Positions 7,618-19,991 of a DNA stretch of 64,000 bases are shown here, piece after piece. Below the pieces are notes generated by a model. The model had not been told where the DNA came from, made no database searches, and was given only the letters and a program-made list of their open reading frames with translations. This stretch comes from Bauldia sp965232525 (GTDB lineage Bacteria; Pseudomonadota; Alphaproteobacteria; Rhizobiales; Kaistiaceae): the NCBI RefSeq assembly GCF_965232525.1, contig NZ_OZ246980.1, positions 1,798,001-1,862,000 on the forward strand. The letters are read 5' to 3'. The stretch's first letter is position 1. Each line of letters opens with the position of its first letter. The position numbers were made by a program, and so were the translations under genes.

Positions 7618-8958
7618 ATGGTCCGAAAGGCGTTTCTCGTATTGTCGGCGGCGCTCCTCGGCGCGGCATTCGTCCTGTCCGAGACGCAGCCGGTTTCGGC
7701 GCAAGGGGTTCAGACCGTTCAGGAATTCCAGCTCGCCCAGTCGCGCAAGCGACCCGGCCTGTTCGAGCGGCTGTTCGGGCCGCGCAAGGCCAAGCCGCGA
7801 CGGGTGATCCGCAATCGCACGCCGACCCGTAAGCGGTCCACCACCGTTCGCCGCAAGCGTCCGGCGAAGCGGCGCAACGCAGCGCCGGCGGTGCAGACGG
7901 TGGAGGTCGCGCCCAAGGATGCCAATGCGCGAAAGATCCTGGTCATCGGCGACTTCGTCGCCGGCGGGATCGCCTGGGGGCTCGATCAGGCCTTGGCCAA
8001 GGAGCCCCGGCTGCTGGTCGTCGACCGCTACGAGGGGGCGTCCGGCCTCGCCCGCAACGACCGCTATGACTGGACCCAGGAGATCCTGGGTATCCTGAAC
8101 GAAGAAACCCCGGACGTGGTCGTCGTGGCCCTCGGCGCCAACGACCGGCAAGACGTGCGGTTCGGCACGCTGACCTTCCCGATTAGGTCATCGGAGTGGG
8201 AAGCGCTCTATACCCAACGGATCGACGGCCTGACCGATACGCTCGAGGTCTACGGCCGGCCCTTCTTCTGGGTGAGCGCGCCGCCGATGCGCGGTACCGA
8301 GGCGATCGCCGACGCCGCCTATCTCAACGGGCTCTACCGGCCGTTGGTCGAGGAGGCCGGCGGCCATTTCGTCGACGTCTGGAACGGCTTCACCAACGCC
8401 AGCGGCCAGTTCATCACCACCGGGCCGGATATCGAGGGACAGAACAAGGCGCTCCGAACCGGCGACGGCGTCAACTTCACCAGCGCCGGCAAGCGGAAGC
8501 TTGCCTACTATGTGGAGCGCGACATTCGCCGCGCCACCGGGTACGGCAGCGGCGTGGTCGACCTGCTCGCCTCGGTGACGCTGTCGAGCACCATCGAGAT
8601 CGGCCCGGACGGCAAGAAGCGCCTGGTCGGTCCGATCCTGTCGCTGTCCGATCCCCAGCCGGGGGCCGGGGTCGAGCTTGCCGGCAAGCCGGCGCCCACC
8701 TTCTACGATCCGATCACCGGCCAGTTCCGCCGGCTCCCGGCACCGCGCGAAGACGACGCGGTGACGCCGCAAATCCGTCTGGTGGAGAGAGGCGAGGCCC
8801 TGCCGGGTGTGGTCGGCCGGATCGACAATTTCACCTGGCCGCCGGTGGACGACACCGGCGACCTGCTGGCCGCGATTCAGCCGGACGAACCGGAAACCCC
8901 GGCTGAGGCCAGTGTGCCGCTGCCGACGCCGGCGGTCCGGCCCCGTCCCGACGGCTGA
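7618..8958 (+). CDS. DUF459 SGNH-hydrolase-fold exported protein, probably catalytically degenerate
   Basis: A 446-residue exported protein. It has a signal peptide (about 1-28, ending VSAQ), a very basic Arg/Lys linker (about 40-88) likely to touch the cell wall or phospholipids, and then the DUF459/SGNH domain from KILVIGDFVAGG to about residue 305, with a Pro-rich C-terminal tail. The SGNH block I Ser is replaced (GDF rather than GDS). Block III GANDRQ is present. The usual block V Asp-x-x-His is DGVNFT here, so the catalytic His is Asn. This predicts a non-hydrolytic, binding role in envelope maintenance. It follows the transglycosylase by 71 bp in the same direction and may be co-transcribed. 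Confidence 0.8.
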   Translation: MVRKAFLVLSAALLGAAFVLSETQPVSAQGVQTVQEFQLAQSRKRPGLFERLFGPRKAKPRRVIRNRTPTRKRSTTVRRKRPAKRRNAAPAVQTVEVAPKDANARKILVIGDFVAGGIAWGLDQALAKEPRLLVVDRYEGASGLARNDRYDWTQEILGILNEETPDVVVVALGANDRQDVRFGTLTFPIRSSEWEALYTQRIDGLTDTLEVYGRPFFWVSAPPMRGTEAIADAAYLNGLYRPLVEEAGGHFVDVWNGFTNASGQFITTGPDIEGQNKALRTGDGVNFTSAGKRKLAYYVERDIRRATGYGSGVVDLLASVTLSSTIEIGPDGKKRLVGPILSLSDPQPGAGVELAGKPAPTFYDPITGQFRRLPAPREDDAVTPQIRLVERGEALPGVVGRIDNFTWPPVDDTGDLLAAIQPDEPETPAEASVPLPTPAVRPRPDG

Positions 8959-8961
8959 GCG

Positions 8962-9558
8962 CTAGCCGCGTGGGCGGATCGTGCCGGCGCGGGTCTCGAC
9001 GACCCAGGCGCCGTCCTGGCGGGTGATGCGCTGGACCGGGCCGAGGCCGGGCAGGTTCGAACCCGGCGCCACCTCGTAGTATCCGCCATTGCCTTCGACC
9101 AGGGCGCGCCCGTTGCGGACGCGATAGAGCGTCCAGTTGTCGGCGGGTGACCTGGCCGGTGCGATCAAGCCGGTGGTCTCCGTCGAAACAGCCGGTTGCG
9201 CCGGCGGCCTGGTCACCACGGCTTTCAAGGCGGTGATCTCGGTGGTGAGCTGGCGGATGCTGGCGCGCAGGGCCTCTGTCGGTTCCACCGCCTGCTGCCG
9301 CGCGTCGGCTACGCCAAATCCATAGCCGGCACCGAACGACAGGGCAGCGCCGCCCGCCGCACCGGCGATCGCCGCGATCGCGATCACCGCCGCGCGGGCC
9401 GGGAGCCAGCCGCGAGAACCGCCCTTCCGCGGCGGATCGACCACCATGAGGGCGGAGCCGACGGCGCTGGTGCCGGTCTCGGGCTTCCCGTTGGACGCAC
9501 CCGCATCCTTACCGGTTTCGTTGTCGCTTTTGTCACGTCTATCGTCGCTGGCTGCCAT
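8962..9558 (-). CDS. Single-span membrane protein of unknown function
   Basis: A 198-residue protein with a hydrophilic Asp/Gly-rich cytoplasmic N-terminus (1-50), one Ala/Gly-rich transmembrane helix (about 54-80), a short helical segment, and a periplasmic C-terminal beta-rich region (about 140-198: LYRVRNGRALVEGNGGYYEV...VQRITRQDGAWVVET). I do not recognise a named family, though this C-terminal pattern looks like proteins found widely in Hyphomicrobiales. It converges with the DUF459 gene with only a 3-bp gap. Confidence 0.7.
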   Translation of the reverse strand: MAASDDRRDKSDNETGKDAGASNGKPETGTSAVGSALMVVDPPRKGGSRGWLPARAAVIAIAAIAGAAGGAALSFGAGYGFGVADARQQAVEPTEALRASIRQLTTEITALKAVVTRPPAQPAVSTETTGLIAPARSPADNWTLYRVRNGRALVEGNGGYYEVAPGSNLPGLGPVQRITRQDGAWVVETRAGTIRPRG

Positions 9559-9645
9559 GGCACGCGGCCTCCTTCAGGGACTATTTCCCTTTTGGTAACC
9601 ACGCTTTGGTTAGCGATCGGTTAGCGACGCACCCCGATGTGGCTA

Positions 9646-10008
9646 TCAGGCGCCGTCCTTCATGTCGCACCAGGCGGTGAAAACGCCGACGAGTTCGTCG
9701 CCCTTGGCTTCCAGGTCGGCCAGGCTGTCGATCTTGAAGGTGCGCGCTTCCTTGCCGTCGCCGCCGAGGTTGGGGAAGGACCCCGGGATCTCGGCGCCTT
9801 TGTGAAACATCAGGCTGGCGTGCTTCTTCGATTTGGGGAAGAAGCTGGCGATGTTGCCTTGATACACGAAGGTCGGCGCCTGCCATTTGATCGTCTCCGA
9901 GACGCGCGGCTCGCGCGCCAGCACAAGGTCGCGAACGGCCGTGACGACCGGCTTCATCGGATTGTCGTAGTCGGCGAGCCAAGCATCGACGTCCGGGTTC
10001 TTGGCCAC
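9646..10008 (-). CDS. DUF1801 domain protein
   Basis: A 120-residue cytoplasmic protein with the DUF1801 (YdhG-like) pattern: an N-terminal helix VDAWLADYDNPMKPVVTAVRDLVL, the conserved ETIKWQAPTFVYQGNIASF strand pair and a C-terminal helix. The biochemical role of this fold is unknown. I place the start at the GTG at 10008 (VAKNPDV...), two bases after the stop of the upstream SnoaL gene, rather than at a far upstream in-frame codon that would run through that gene. The two small genes form an operon. Confidence 0.85.
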   Translation of the reverse strand: MAKNPDVDAWLADYDNPMKPVVTAVRDLVLAREPRVSETIKWQAPTFVYQGNIASFFPKSKKHASLMFHKGAEIPGSFPNLGGDGKEARTFKIDSLADLEAKGDELVGVFTAWCDMKDGA

Positions 10009-10010
10009 GG

Positions 10011-10376
10011 TCAGCCTCTTTCGTCCAGGGTGGTGATCAGGCTCTCGATCAGGCCGTCCTCGATGCGGTAGCGGTTGAGGCCGCTGCCCTTGCCGCCCGG
10101 GATCGACGGCGAAAAGCACGTCCAGGCGATGTGGACCTCGCCGTCCACGGTGGCGGCGCGATCGATCCGGATGCGGGTATCGACCATCGGCATCTCCCAG
10201 CCGAGCGCCATCGCCTTCATGATGGCGTCCTTGCCCTCGTGCCGCCGTGGCGTGCCGGTGAACGGTTCCTCGTAGACGGCATCGGAGGTGAAGCAGGCCG
10301 CCAGCGCATCGGCGCCGACCTGCCCCGCTTGCATCGCCAGAAAAAAGTTGCTCACCTCGATCGGGACGCTTGTCAT
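10011..10376 (-). CDS. SnoaL-like / NTF2-fold protein
   Basis: A 121-residue NTF2-fold protein: VSNFFLAMQAGQVGADALAACFTSDAVYEEPF followed by the EGKDAIMKA helix and a C-terminal LNRYRIEDGLIESL strand. Proteins of this type include polyketide cyclases and many uncharacterised steroid- or ligand-binding proteins, and no substrate is indicated. First gene of a two-gene operon with the DUF1801 gene, divergent from the LuxR-type regulator 23 bp away, which makes that regulator a candidate controller. Confidence 0.82.
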   Translation of the reverse strand: MTSVPIEVSNFFLAMQAGQVGADALAACFTSDAVYEEPFTGTPRRHEGKDAIMKAMALGWEMPMVDTRIRIDRAATVDGEVHIAWTCFSPSIPGGKGSGLNRYRIEDGLIESLITTLDERG

Positions 10377-10399
10377 CGCTGGTTTCTCCGGAGTGTGTG

Positions 10400-10798
10400 A
10401 TGCTGGAACTGGATGTGACCGACCGGCTGCAGGACGCGATCGCGGCGCTGTCCGCCGCCGAGGGGAGCGCCGGCGCGTGGACGGCCTTGCCGGCGCTGTC
10501 GCGGCTCGGCGAATCCGAGGTCAATATCGAGATCGATTTTCGCGCGAGCGAACGGGTCGGCCTGCCGGTGGTGATCGCCCGCGAACGACAGGCCTGGCCG
10601 GCCTGCTTCGACCGGTTGACCGAACGTCAATGTCAGGTGGCGATGTGCCTGGTGCGCGGCTTGTCGAACAAGCAGATCGCGCGGGAGCTCGACATCAGCG
10701 TCGCGACCACCAAGGACCATGTTCACGCCATCCTGACCCGGCTCGGTGTCGACGGCCGCGGCCGGATCGCCGCGCTCGTCTTCGGGCCTGAGGCTTAG
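10400..10798 (+). CDS. LuxR/GerE-type HTH transcriptional regulator
   Basis: A 132-residue protein whose last 65 residues are a LuxR-type winged helix domain (RLTERQCQVAMCLVRGLSNKQIARELDISVATTKDHVHAI). The N-terminal 65 residues carry no receiver or PAS signature I recognise. The ATG at 10400 has ggag nine bases upstream; the GTG at 10397 is an alternative. Divergent from the SnoaL-DUF1801 operon with a 23-bp spacer, so binding in that gap would affect both directions. Confidence 0.85.
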   Translation: MLELDVTDRLQDAIAALSAAEGSAGAWTALPALSRLGESEVNIEIDFRASERVGLPVVIARERQAWPACFDRLTERQCQVAMCLVRGLSNKQIARELDISVATTKDHVHAILTRLGVDGRGRIAALVFGPEA

Positions 10799-10819
10799 CA
10801 GGGGCGTCGGACGCGATAA

Positions 10820-10837
10820 ATCCATCGAAGGATGGAT
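10820..10837. promoter_or_regulatory. 7-bp inverted repeat before exported orphan
   Basis: atccatc-gaag-gatggat lies in the 65-bp gap after the luxR-type gene and 27 bp before the next start codon. There is no T-tract, so it is more likely an operator or leader hairpin than a terminator. Confidence 0.3.
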
Positions 10838-10863
10838 GGGATGGGCGCGCCAAGGAGTAGCGA

Positions 10864-11697
10864 ATGATCAGGCTGTTTGTTTCGACCGTCGGGGCGCTGC
10901 TCTTGGGCGTCGTCGTTCTCACCCATGCGAATGCACAGGCCGAGCCGGACCCATCACGTCTTGGCGATCCCGACTACCTCGAACAAGCGATCAAAATCTA
11001 CAACGCTTGGCCCGAGGAACTGCTTGCCAAAGCATCCGGCAACATCATCGGTGAGTTCGCAACGCTCTTCCGGCAAAACCCCGATCGCGTCGACAGTTGG
11101 CTCGCGACAATGACGGATGATCGCGTCCGGTCGTTTGCGGTTGTTGCCCTCAGTCTCGCCGACGATACGCCAAAAGCCGAGGCGTTTGCCATCGAATCCG
11201 GCCTCGAAACCGGCGAAGTCGCATCGGTGTTGTTCTATTTCGCTGGCGACAGCTTTCCACCACCTATGGACCTATCCGGACAGCCGATTGGGCCGTTGCT
11301 GGCGGACCTCGGAACCTTGGACTCAATGACGCAGGTGACCGGATGGCATCAGGATGTGCTGTGGAGCGCGGCCTTGATACAGCGTGACGGAACTCCGGCG
11401 ATCCAGATCCTCGAGCAAATGGACGAGTACCTTCTGAATGTGGCGGAGGTCTTGGGGCCGGCGATTCTCGAGTTTGGCCCGTCCTCTCCGGAGGTTCAGG
11501 AGGACGTAAAGGCGTTCGCGCAGACGGACCAAGGCAAGCCGACGGGCCTCATCTTGGCGATGTATGTCTACATTTCAGCTGGAAGCTGGTCCTTCCGATC
11601 GAACAGCCAGCAGTATGACTTCGTTGCCGAGGCGTTGGACGACTACGCGGCCGCGCATCCGGATTCCGCGGCGGTACGGGAAGTTCGTCGACGCTGA
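10864..11697 (+). CDS. Exported hypothetical protein
   Basis: A 277-residue protein with a clear signal peptide (about 1-26, ending ANAQA). The mature part is predicted mostly helical with no Cys pairs and no motif I recognise. Repeating helix pairs of the type PDRVDSWLATMTDDRVRSFAVVALSLAD recall HEAT- or TPR-like solenoids, but this is weak. A good aaggag site precedes the ATG. Codon use is less GC-rich at third positions than in gltD or gltB next door. It converges on gltD with a 4-bp gap. Function unknown. Confidence 0.75.
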   Translation: MIRLFVSTVGALLLGVVVLTHANAQAEPDPSRLGDPDYLEQAIKIYNAWPEELLAKASGNIIGEFATLFRQNPDRVDSWLATMTDDRVRSFAVVALSLADDTPKAEAFAIESGLETGEVASVLFYFAGDSFPPPMDLSGQPIGPLLADLGTLDSMTQVTGWHQDVLWSAALIQRDGTPAIQILEQMDEYLLNVAEVLGPAILEFGPSSPEVQEDVKAFAQTDQGKPTGLILAMYVYISAGSWSFRSNSQQYDFVAEALDDYAAAHPDSAAVREVRRR

Positions 11698-11701
11698 TGG
11701 C

Positions 11702-13120
11702 CTACCGCGGCAGGGTGGTCTCGCCCATCAGGAATTCATCGATGGCGCGGGCGCATTGGCGGCCCTCGCGGATCGCCCAGACCACCAGCGACTGGCCGCG
11801 CCGCATGTCGCCGCAGGCAAAAACCTTGTCGAGGCTGGAGCGGTAGTCCTCGGTGTTGGCGAGCACGTTGCCGCGCGGGTCGAGGTCGACATCGAGCGTC
11901 TCGATCAGACCTTCCTTGACCGGGCCGAGGAAGCCCATGGCGAGGAAGACACGGTCGGCCTTGAGGTCGAACTCGGTGCCCTCGATCGGCTGCATCTTGT
12001 CGTCGACCCTGATGCAGCGCAGGCACGTGACCTTGCCGTCCTCGCCCTCGAACGACTGGGTCATCACCGAGAAGTCGCGCTCGGCGCCTTCTTCCTGGCT
12101 GGACGAGGTGCGGAGCTTCAGCGGCCAGTTCGGCCACGTCAGCATCTTGTTTTCCTTGATCGGCGGCCGCGGCATGATCTCAAGCTGGGTCACCGACAGC
12201 GCGCCCTGGCGGAACGACGTGCCAATGCAGTCGGAGCCAGTGTCGCCGCCGCCGATGACGATGACGTGCTTGCCGTCGGCTAGAATCGGCGCGACGTCGC
12301 CTTGCGGCTCACCGCTGACGCGGCGGTTCTGCTGGCGCAGGAAGTCCATCGCGAAGTGGATGCCGTCGAGCTCGCGACCGGGGATCGGCAGGTCACGCGG
12401 GAACTCGGCGCCGCCGGCCAGCGCCACCGCGTCGTGGCCACCAACCAGCTCGTTGATGTCGACGTCCTTGCCGACGTGGACACCGCAATGGAACACGACG
12501 CCTTCGGCCTCCATCTGGCCGACCCGGCGCTCGACGTTCTCTTTCTCCATCTTGAAATCGGGAATGCCGTAGCGCAGCAGGCCGCCGGGGAAGGCGCCCT
12601 TTTCGTAGACGTGCACGGTGTGACCGGCGCGACGGAGCTGCTGGGCGCAGGCGAGCCCGGCCGGGCCGGAGCCGACGATGGCGACCGAGCGGCCGGTCTC
12701 GGTCTCCGGCGGCTCGGGGCGGACCCAGCCCTCGGCATAGCCGCGGTCGATGATCGCGCACTCGATGGTCTTGATGGTGACCGGCTGGTCGATGATGTTG
12801 AGCGTGCAGGCGGCTTCGCACGGCGCCGGGCAGATGCGGCCGGTGAATTCGGGGAAGTTGTTGGTCGAGTGGAGGTTGCGCAGCGCCCGGTGCCAGTCGC
12901 CGTGATAGACCAGATCGTTCCAGTCGGGGATCTGGTTGTTGACCGGGCAGCCGGTGTGACAATACGGGATGCCGCAATCCATGCAGCGCGCCGCCTGATC
13001 CCGCGTCTCGCTTTCCGGCAGCGGGATGACGAATTCCTTGTAGTTGCGCACACGGTCGGCGGCCGGCGCGTAACGCCGGTCGTGACGGTCGATCTCAAGA
13101 AATCCGGTTACCTTACCCAC
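11702..13120 (-). CDS. gltD: Glutamate synthase (NADPH) small subunit
   Basis: The 472-residue beta subunit of NADPH-GOGAT. It passes electrons from NADPH through FAD and Fe-S clusters to the large subunit for reductive transfer of the glutamine amide to 2-oxoglutarate. The N-terminus carries the Cys-rich 4Fe-4S segment (RCMDCGIPYCHTGCPVNN...GRICPAPCEAACTL). The FAD-binding VAIVGSGPAGLACAQQL is near residue 150, and the NADPH-binding VIVIGGGDTGSDCIGT is further on. Last gene of gltB - small membrane protein - gltD on the minus strand. Confidence 0.97.
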   Translation of the reverse strand: MGKVTGFLEIDRHDRRYAPAADRVRNYKEFVIPLPESETRDQAARCMDCGIPYCHTGCPVNNQIPDWNDLVYHGDWHRALRNLHSTNNFPEFTGRICPAPCEAACTLNIIDQPVTIKTIECAIIDRGYAEGWVRPEPPETETGRSVAIVGSGPAGLACAQQLRRAGHTVHVYEKGAFPGGLLRYGIPDFKMEKENVERRVGQMEAEGVVFHCGVHVGKDVDINELVGGHDAVALAGGAEFPRDLPIPGRELDGIHFAMDFLRQQNRRVSGEPQGDVAPILADGKHVIVIGGGDTGSDCIGTSFRQGALSVTQLEIMPRPPIKENKMLTWPNWPLKLRTSSSQEEGAERDFSVMTQSFEGEDGKVTCLRCIRVDDKMQPIEGTEFDLKADRVFLAMGFLGPVKEGLIETLDVDLDPRGNVLANTEDYRSSLDKVFACGDMRRGQSLVVWAIREGRQCARAIDEFLMGETTLPR

Positions 13121-13150
13121 GCCATATCCCCATTTCTTCGTGTGTCCCGC

Positions 13151-13342
13151 TCAGGCGTCCCAGCGTCCGATACCGAAGTATCGACGGAGCGAACGTCTGT
13201 GGTGGCCACGCCAGATTAACGTCCCAACGACCGCTCCCAGGATGACGGAGAAGACATTCAACGCGCCATTGGCCAGTAGCACCGCGACCGGGATCGCAAC
13301 GCCGACAATGACACCCGTGACCTTCTCGCCGTCCGTGACCAT
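13151..13342 (-). CDS. Small membrane protein encoded between gltB and gltD
   Basis: A 63-residue protein with two hydrophobic stretches (about 8-25 and 28-44) and a basic C-terminal tail (WRGHHRRSLRRYFG). The start ATG is 9 bp after the gltB stop, with ggagag inside the end of gltB as ribosome-binding site. The stop is 30 bp before gltD. Tight spacing and typical codon use argue that it is a real operon member. I do not recognise a family; it could anchor or modulate GOGAT, but that is a guess from position alone. Confidence 0.7.
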   Translation of the reverse strand: MVTDGEKVTGVIVGVAIPVAVLLANGALNVFSVILGAVVGTLIWRGHHRRSLRRYFGIGRWDA

Positions 13343-13351
13343 CGCCCGCGT

Positions 13352-18070
<4,719 letters not shown>

Positions 18071-18259
18071 CGTTGCTCCCCGTCTCGCTTACCGCACTAT
18101 CCCGGCGCCCCGGTGCGCTGCCCACCCCAATCGTCTGCTGTCGACGGAGGCTGGTCGTTCGCCTGGGCGCCCTGTTTTCACAAGGCACGGGCTCCCATTA
18201 TGAAGGAAGCACGCTCATTTCACAGGGGCGTAACGCGTTCGCTTACAAGCTCCGCCAGA

Positions 18260-18490
18260 TCAACCGGTCCGTGCCGGGACCGGTCGGTATCCATGTGCGG
18301 CGGTGCCAACCCCGATCATGATTGGACAGTAGTCCTGTCCTAATTGCTCCACAATGCCAGATTTGAACTCGTCGAGCAAGCCGCTTTGCGCATCGTTGGC
18401 ATGGTGGCGATCGCCGCCTATGGCGAGCCGGGCGATCACATAGGTGTGAGTACAGCGCGACGCTACCGTAACGCCCACTTGATTTTCCAT
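18260..18490 (-). CDS. Possible small hypothetical protein
   Basis: A 76-codon ORF with an ATG start and balanced amino-acid composition (MENQVGVTVASRC...; ends ...VPARTG), unlike the Arg/Pro/Ala-rich shadows elsewhere. Codon choice is moderately GC-ending. No clear ribosome-binding site, no neighbour in the same direction except gltB 190 bp away, and no recognised family. It may be a genuine small gene, a remnant, or chance. Confidence 0.28.
   Translation of the reverse strand: MENQVGVTVASRCTHTYVIARLAIGGDRHHANDAQSGLLDEFKSGIVEQLGQDYCPIMIGVGTAAHGYRPVPARTG
18324..18340. promoter_or_regulatory. Palindrome ggacag-N5-ctgtcc
   Basis: A perfect 6-bp inverted repeat with a 5-bp spacer, extended outward by imperfect att/aat matches, in the gltB-bufA1 intergenic region. 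The geometry would suit a dimeric regulator. It also lies within the possible small ORF on the minus strand, so it could be coincidental. Confidence 0.3.
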
Positions 18491-18641
18491 TTATTTCCGA
18501 AGTCGTCACAGTGCACCTGTCTCGGGGTCGCGGCGAGCGATCACCCGAGGTGCGGTCAAAACCACCGTGGGGCTGGGACCCCGGGGCGGCACGTGCCGCT
18601 CGGCATCAACGGCCAATCGGCCGGACACAGAGGAGAAATCG

Positions 18642-18932
18642 ATGTCCACTGCTAAGACCCTCACCGCTGCGGCACTTGCTGGCGCTGTCGCCACTGCCAT
18701 GGCTTCCCTTGCCGTCCCGGCCCACGCCGCGGAAGGTGACATGGAAAAATGCTACGGCGTTGCGCTCGCAGGCCAGAACGACTGCGCTGCCACCGGCAAC
18801 AACTCTTGCGCCGGCACGTCGACCGTCGACTACGACGGTGGTGCCTGGAAGCTGGTTCCGGCCGGCACGTGCACCACGATGGAGACACCGCTCGGTCCCG
18901 GCAGCCTGGAGCCGATCCAGCGCCCGGCCTAA
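18642..18932 (+). CDS. bufA1: BufA1-like bufferin precursor (DUF2282)
   Basis: A 96-residue DUF2282 protein. A signal peptide runs to about residue 29 (PAHA), followed by a mature part with exactly four Cys (37, 48, 56, 77) in the family spacing: MEKCYGVA, QNDCAA, NSCAG and AGTCTTM. In the described bufferin-1 systems such precursors are modified on Cys by a DUF692/MNIO enzyme and exported to the periplasm, where they bind copper. The start is set by the ATG at 18642 with aggaga upstream; an in-frame start at 18567 would mask the signal peptide. A terminator-like hairpin follows before the enzyme gene. Confidence 0.88.
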   Translation: MSTAKTLTAAALAGAVATAMASLAVPAHAAEGDMEKCYGVALAGQNDCAATGNNSCAGTSTVDYDGGAWKLVPAGTCTTMETPLGPGSLEPIQRPA

Positions 18933-18953
18933 GCGGCTCGCTTTTCAAAAAAA

Positions 18954-18988
18954 GGGGCGGGCGGTTCTTCCGTCCGCCTCTTTTTCTT
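18954..18988 (+). terminator. Terminator/attenuator hairpin between precursor and enzyme genes
   Basis: An 11-bp stem (18954-18964 pairing with 18970-18980, two G-T wobbles, loop ttctt) is followed by tttttctt. This is a well-formed intrinsic terminator 22 bp after the bufA1 stop. Because the enzyme genes lie directly downstream on the same strand, it probably works as a partial terminator that keeps precursor transcript in excess of enzyme transcript. Confidence 0.8.
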
Positions 18989-19097
18989 GGGCCGGTACGG
19001 AGCGCGCTGTCCGTTTCCTTGCCCCAATCGGCGCTATATTCGGTGCTTGCCCGGCCGCTTCGCACGGTCCGGGATACAGAAGAAGGGTGCTGTTCCA

Positions 19098-19991
19098 ATG
19101 GCCTTTTCGCCGACCCAATTCTCTCGTGACCCGATTCCCCCGCGCGTCGGTGTCGGGCTGAAGCCCGAGCACTATGGCGCCATTCTGGAAGGCCGCCCGG
19201 ACATCGGCTGGTTCGAGGTCCATGCCGAGAACTACATGGGCGCCGGCGGCCCGCCGCATCGGCATCTGACCGCCATCCGCGAGCTGTATCCGCTTTCGCT
19301 CCATGGCGTCGGCCTGTCGATCGGTGCCGCCCGAGACCTCGACCGCGATCATCTCGCCCGCCTCAAGATGCTCAACGACCAGTACGAGCCCGGGCTGTTC
19401 TCCGAACACCTGGCCTGGTCGACCCACGACAGCGTGTTCCTGAGCGACCTGCTGCCGATTCCCTATGACGAGGAATCGCTAGCGCGGGTTGCCGGGCACA
19501 TCGACCAGGTCCAGGAGACCGTCGGTCGTCGCATGCTGCTCGAGAACCCCTCCACCTATGTGGCCTTCAAGGAGAGCACGATCGGCGAAATCGATTTTCT
19601 CTCCGAAATCGCGAAACGCACCGGCTGCGGCCTGCTGCTCGACGTCAACAACGTTCACGTGTCGTGCACCAACCAGCGTTGGGATGCGATCGACTATCTG
19701 AACCGGTTTCCGATGCATCTCGTCGGCGAGATCCACATGGCCGGCTACGCGCCGAGCGAGGACGACCACGGCGATCCGCTGCTGATCGACGCTCACGACC
19801 GGCCCGCCGATCCGCAGGTGGTCGAACTCTACGACCACGCCATCGCGCTCGCCGGCCCGATTCCGACGCTGGTCGAATGGGACAACGACGTCCCGGACTG
19901 GCCGACGCTGTACGCCGAAGCGACACGGGTCGAGGCCGTGCTGACCAGCCACCAGAAGCAGGCAAAGACCGATGCTGCGCTCGCTGTCTGA
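19098..19991 (+). CDS. bufB1: BufB1-like MNIO enzyme (DUF692), bufferin modification
   Basis: A 297-residue TIM-barrel protein of the multinuclear non-haem iron oxidase family (DUF692, also containing MbnB). Ligand-type motifs are present in order: VHAENYMG, LHGVGLSIG, FSEHLAW, LLENPSTY, LLLDVNNVHVS, GEIHMAGY, IDAHD and VEWDND. The inferred role is oxidative conversion of precursor Cys residues in BufA1. The start is the ATG at 19098 (MAFSPTQ...); frame-open sequence upstream runs back over the terminator and is not coding. It overlaps the next gene by 20 bp, so enzyme and partner are coupled. Confidence 0.92.
   Translation: MAFSPTQFSRDPIPPRVGVGLKPEHYGAILEGRPDIGWFEVHAENYMGAGGPPHRHLTAIRELYPLSLHGVGLSIGAARDLDRDHLARLKMLNDQYEPGLFSEHLAWSTHDSVFLSDLLPIPYDEESLARVAGHIDQVQETVGRRMLLENPSTYVAFKESTIGEIDFLSEIAKRTGCGLLLDVNNVHVSCTNQRWDAIDYLNRFPMHLVGEIHMAGYAPSEDDHGDPLLIDAHDRPADPQVVELYDHAIALAGPIPTLVEWDNDVPDWPTLYAEATRVEAVLTSHQKQAKTDAALAV

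Larger units (their letters stand above)
18071..18641. other. 571-bp intergenic region between divergent gltB and bufferin operon
   Basis: Must contain the gltB promoter (leftward) and the bufA1 promoter (rightward). I see no convincing sigma-70 pair for bufA1. GTAACG at 18468 and CGAA at 18498 resemble an ECF-sigma pair, but their 24-bp spacing is too long. A palindrome ggacag-tagtc-ctgtcc occurs at 18324-18340, and a possible small minus-strand ORF covers 18260-18490. Confidence 0.5.

Noticed and set aside
18468..18501. ECF-sigma promoter (GTAACG ... CGAA) for the bufferin precursor
   Set aside because: Spacing is 24 bp, well outside the 16-17 bp expected for such promoters.
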